NCBI RefSeq assembly: GCF_902497775.2
Contig: NZ_OZ024668.1
Span: forward strand, 2,503,826-2,567,825
Direction of reading: 5' to 3'
DNA: 64,000 bases
Origin: Pseudomonas fluorescens
Lineage (GTDB): Bacteria > Pseudomonadota > Gammaproteobacteria > Pseudomonadales > Pseudomonadaceae
The first letter of the stretch is position 1; the number at the start of each line of letters is the position of its first letter. The notes below the pieces were generated by a model. It made no database searches and had not been told where the DNA came from. It saw only the letters and a program-made list of their open reading frames with translations. A program made the position numbers and the translations under genes. Shown in pieces: positions 62,536 to 64,000 of the stretch.

Positions 62536-63132
62536 ATGCAAGCACTGTTCAGGCTACTCAAGGAATACTGGGGCATCCTCTGGCGGCCAAGCGTCTACTA
62601 CAGCCTGGGTTTTCTGACCCTGGGCGGGTTCGTCGCCGGGATTATCTTCTGGGGCGGCTTCAACACCGCGCTGGAGGTGACCAACACGGAAAAGTTCTGC
62701 ACTTCCTGCCACGAGATGCGCGACAACGTCTTCGTCGAACTCAAGGAAACCATCCACTACAGCAACCGCTCCGGCGTACGTGCCAGTTGCCCCGACTGCC
62801 ACGTACCGCATGAATGGACGCACAAGATCGCGCGCAAGATGCAGGCCTCCAAGGAGGTCTGGGGCAAGCTGTTCGGCACCATCGACACCCGCGACAAATT
62901 CCTCGCCCACCGCCGCGAACTGGCCGAACATGAATGGGCGCGGCTCAAGGCCAACGACTCGCGCGAATGCCGCAACTGCCACAACTTCGAGTTCATGGAC
63001 TTCACCCGCCAGAGCAAGCGCGCCGCAGCCATGCACTCGACTTCACTGGCCAGTGGCGAGGCCACCTGCATCGACTGTCACAAGGGCATCGCCCACAAGC
63101 TGCCGGACATGCGCGGGGTCAAGGGATGGTAA
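62536..63132 (+). CDS. napC: Tetrahaem quinol dehydrogenase NapC
   Basis: 198 residues. One N-terminal membrane anchor ([22 protein letters not shown]) and four c-haem motifs: CTSCH, CPDCH, CRNCH and CIDCH. A NapC/NirT family protein that takes electrons from the quinol pool. GAGGAG precedes the ATG, 9 bp after napB. Last gene of the operon; convergent with the Asn/Arg-rich protein gene. Confidence 0.96.
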   Translation: MQALFRLLKEYWGILWRPSVYYSLGFLTLGGFVAGIIFWGGFNTALEVTNTEKFCTSCHEMRDNVFVELKETIHYSNRSGVRASCPDCHVPHEWTHKIARKMQASKEVWGKLFGTIDTRDKFLAHRRELAEHEWARLKANDSRECRNCHNFEFMDFTRQSKRAAAMHSTSLASGEATCIDCHKGIAHKLPDMRGVKGW

Positions 63133-63146
63133 AAAGCCCGCCGCAC

Positions 63147-63704
63147 TTACGGCGCATTGACCACCACATAGGTGACGTTGCTGCCCTGATACTGCGGCTG
63201 GAACCAGGTCGAGCCGCACTGCAGGTAAGTAGTGTTGTAGCGCATTACCTGCACACAGTCGGCGGGCATCTGCGAGGGTCTGAAGATCGCGCCGACCACC
63301 GCCGAGGTGGCGACCACGGTAGCGGTCACCGCCGCTGCCGTGGCAATTGGATGGTAGTCATCGTCATAACCCCAGCGGCCGCCACCATCGACATCGATAT
63401 CCACATCGCGGTGGTTGTCGATATTGACGTTGCGCGTGCCGTTGTTGATGTAGGCGCGGTTGCCGGAATTGACCTGGCGATTGCTGTTGACCGGGCGGTT
63501 GCTGTTGACGCGGTTGCCCGCGACATTCTGCCGGGTATTGATGCGCTGGGCCCGCGGCGCGCCCATGGGCGGCGCACGGTTCACCGATGCGCGGGCATGG
63601 CCCATGGCGCGGGGGCCGGCTTCGGCGTCAGGCACCGGCGCGAAACTCAGCAGCGACACACTCAACAGCGACAACAGCACAGCGCATGAGGCAGTCCTGA
63701 TCAT
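63147..63704 (-). CDS. Secreted Asn/Arg-rich protein of unknown function
   Basis: 185 residues. A signal peptide (AVLLSLLSVSLLSFAPVPDAEA) precedes a low-complexity region of repeated N, R, V and G (NRVNSNRPVNSNRQVNSGNR, then VNIDNHRDVDIDVDGGG). A short hydrophobic stretch (TAAAVTATVVATSAVVGAIF) and a C-terminal part with two cysteines (ADCVQVMRYNTTYLQCGSTWFQPQYQG) follow. The C-terminal pattern recurs in small envelope proteins next to DUF2092 genes. No enzymatic motif. It is 12 bp downstream of the DUF2092 gene, probably one operon. Confidence 0.8.
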   Translation of the reverse strand: MIRTASCAVLLSLLSVSLLSFAPVPDAEAGPRAMGHARASVNRAPPMGAPRAQRINTRQNVAGNRVNSNRPVNSNRQVNSGNRAYINNGTRNVNIDNHRDVDIDVDGGGRWGYDDDYHPIATAAAVTATVVATSAVVGAIFRPSQMPADCVQVMRYNTTYLQCGSTWFQPQYQGSNVTYVVVNAP

Positions 63705-63716
63705 GATCGCATCTCC

Positions 63717-64000
63717 CTATTCGCTGGCTTTTTTCAAGGCAATGGCAACATCGCCCTTGCCTGGCACGAAGGTGTACTTCACCGGTTTACCGTCGGGCTT
63801 GAGGTCCCAGTGGTACACGGCGCTGTATTCCGGCGCACTGGCTTGGCCGGTGGTGGTGATCACCAGCTTGCAGGGCAACGGTTGGTCGGCGCGGGTCAGC
63901 CACAGCTGCCAGTCGACATCGGCCTGGCGAAACGCCAGGTGATCGCACAACTGGCCATTGATGCTTGAAGGCCCTACGTACAGCGCACTCTGGATCACAT
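63717..64000 (-). CDS. DUF2092-family protein, C-terminal part (cut by window end)
   Basis: The last 94 or so codons of a gene that begins outside the window. The visible part (QSALYVGPSSINGQLCDHLAFRQADVDWQLWL, then PCKLVITTTG and YHWDLKPDGKPVKYTFVPGKG) matches the C-terminal half of DUF2092 proteins, which have a LolA/LolB-like fold and are periplasmic. The true start is not in the window. Function unknown. Confidence 0.8.
   Translation of the reverse strand, partial: VIQSALYVGPSSINGQLCDHLAFRQADVDWQLWLTRADQPLPCKLVITTTGQASAPEYSAVYHWDLKPDGKPVKYTFVPGKGDVAIALKKASE

Noticed and set aside
1..64000. CRISPR arrays, tRNA/rRNA genes, complete transposons or prophage
   Set aside because: I looked for regular direct repeats, tRNA-like cloverleaf ends, transposase or integrase motifs and phage structural genes by eye and found none.

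Overview
The window looks like chromosomal DNA of a fluorescent pseudomonad, probably of the Pseudomonas putida or P. fluorescens lineages. The base composition is GC-rich throughout. REP-type palindromes of the 'GGGAGCGGGCTTGCCCCGCGAT' kind occur between genes. Several families typical of Pseudomonas are present: DUF2388, DUF2092, cioAB-type oxidase, yiaVW-like pair and TackOD1 proteins. No rRNA, tRNA, CRISPR array, complete insertion sequence or integrase was seen. Gene density is high and most genes look like ordinary core or accessory chromosome. || Layout. 1-6100: a two-gene minus-strand module, translationally coupled, encoding a large AAA+ ATPase with about 30 leucine-rich-variant repeats and a partner that combines a putative PD-(D/E)xK nuclease-like segment with a glycine-zipper hydrophobic C-terminus. 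6860-12130: a DUF3772 mechanosensitive channel followed by an EmrB/EmrA-like efflux pair. 12110-16730: small housekeeping or stress genes (cupin, PepSY, cation/proton antiporter, TraX-like), a 66-residue gene directly behind a perfect LexA box, and a LysR regulator. 16820-22950: succinate-semialdehyde-type dehydrogenase, MocR regulator, GNAT, azoreductase, hydrolase, DUF2388 and a lipoprotein. 23040-30740: cyanide-insensitive bd-type oxidase CioAB, a YdeP-like molybdoenzyme, MoaA, a bestrophin-like channel and MoaB. 30960-35600: LysR regulator, Dyp peroxidase, glycine-zipper protein, ADP/ATP-carrier-like MFS protein and Tat-exported aldo/keto reductase. 35730-39990: a signalling unit made of a response regulator with a degenerate HD-GYP domain, a di-haem peroxidase and a DAHL-type histidine kinase. 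|| 40236-47132: a compact five-gene operon that looks like an exopolysaccharide synthesis and export system: a TackOD1 plus degenerate-GGDEF protein, a processive GT2 synthase, a TolC-like protein fused to a TIM-barrel-like domain, an HlyD/Alg44-like adaptor and a sugar epimerase. Its 3' end overlaps an internally deleted exonuclease III (xthA) remnant, which marks a rearrangement junction. Next come a SYLF protein, a giant cyclic beta-1,2-glucan synthase (2864 aa), a Crp/Fnr-like regulator and a yiaVW-like pair. 59075-63132 is a napEDABC periplasmic nitrate reductase operon, without napF at this locus. The window ends in two envelope proteins, the last one cut by the window edge. || Working together: the region has two energy/redox blocks that need molybdenum cofactor (YdeP with MoaA/MoaB, and NapA), a low-oxygen or cyanide-tolerant oxidase, and a contiguous glucan/exopolysaccharide region. 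The best candidates for undescribed biology are the AAA-LRV/nuclease-like pair at the start and the exopolysaccharide operon with the TolC/TIM-barrel fusion.
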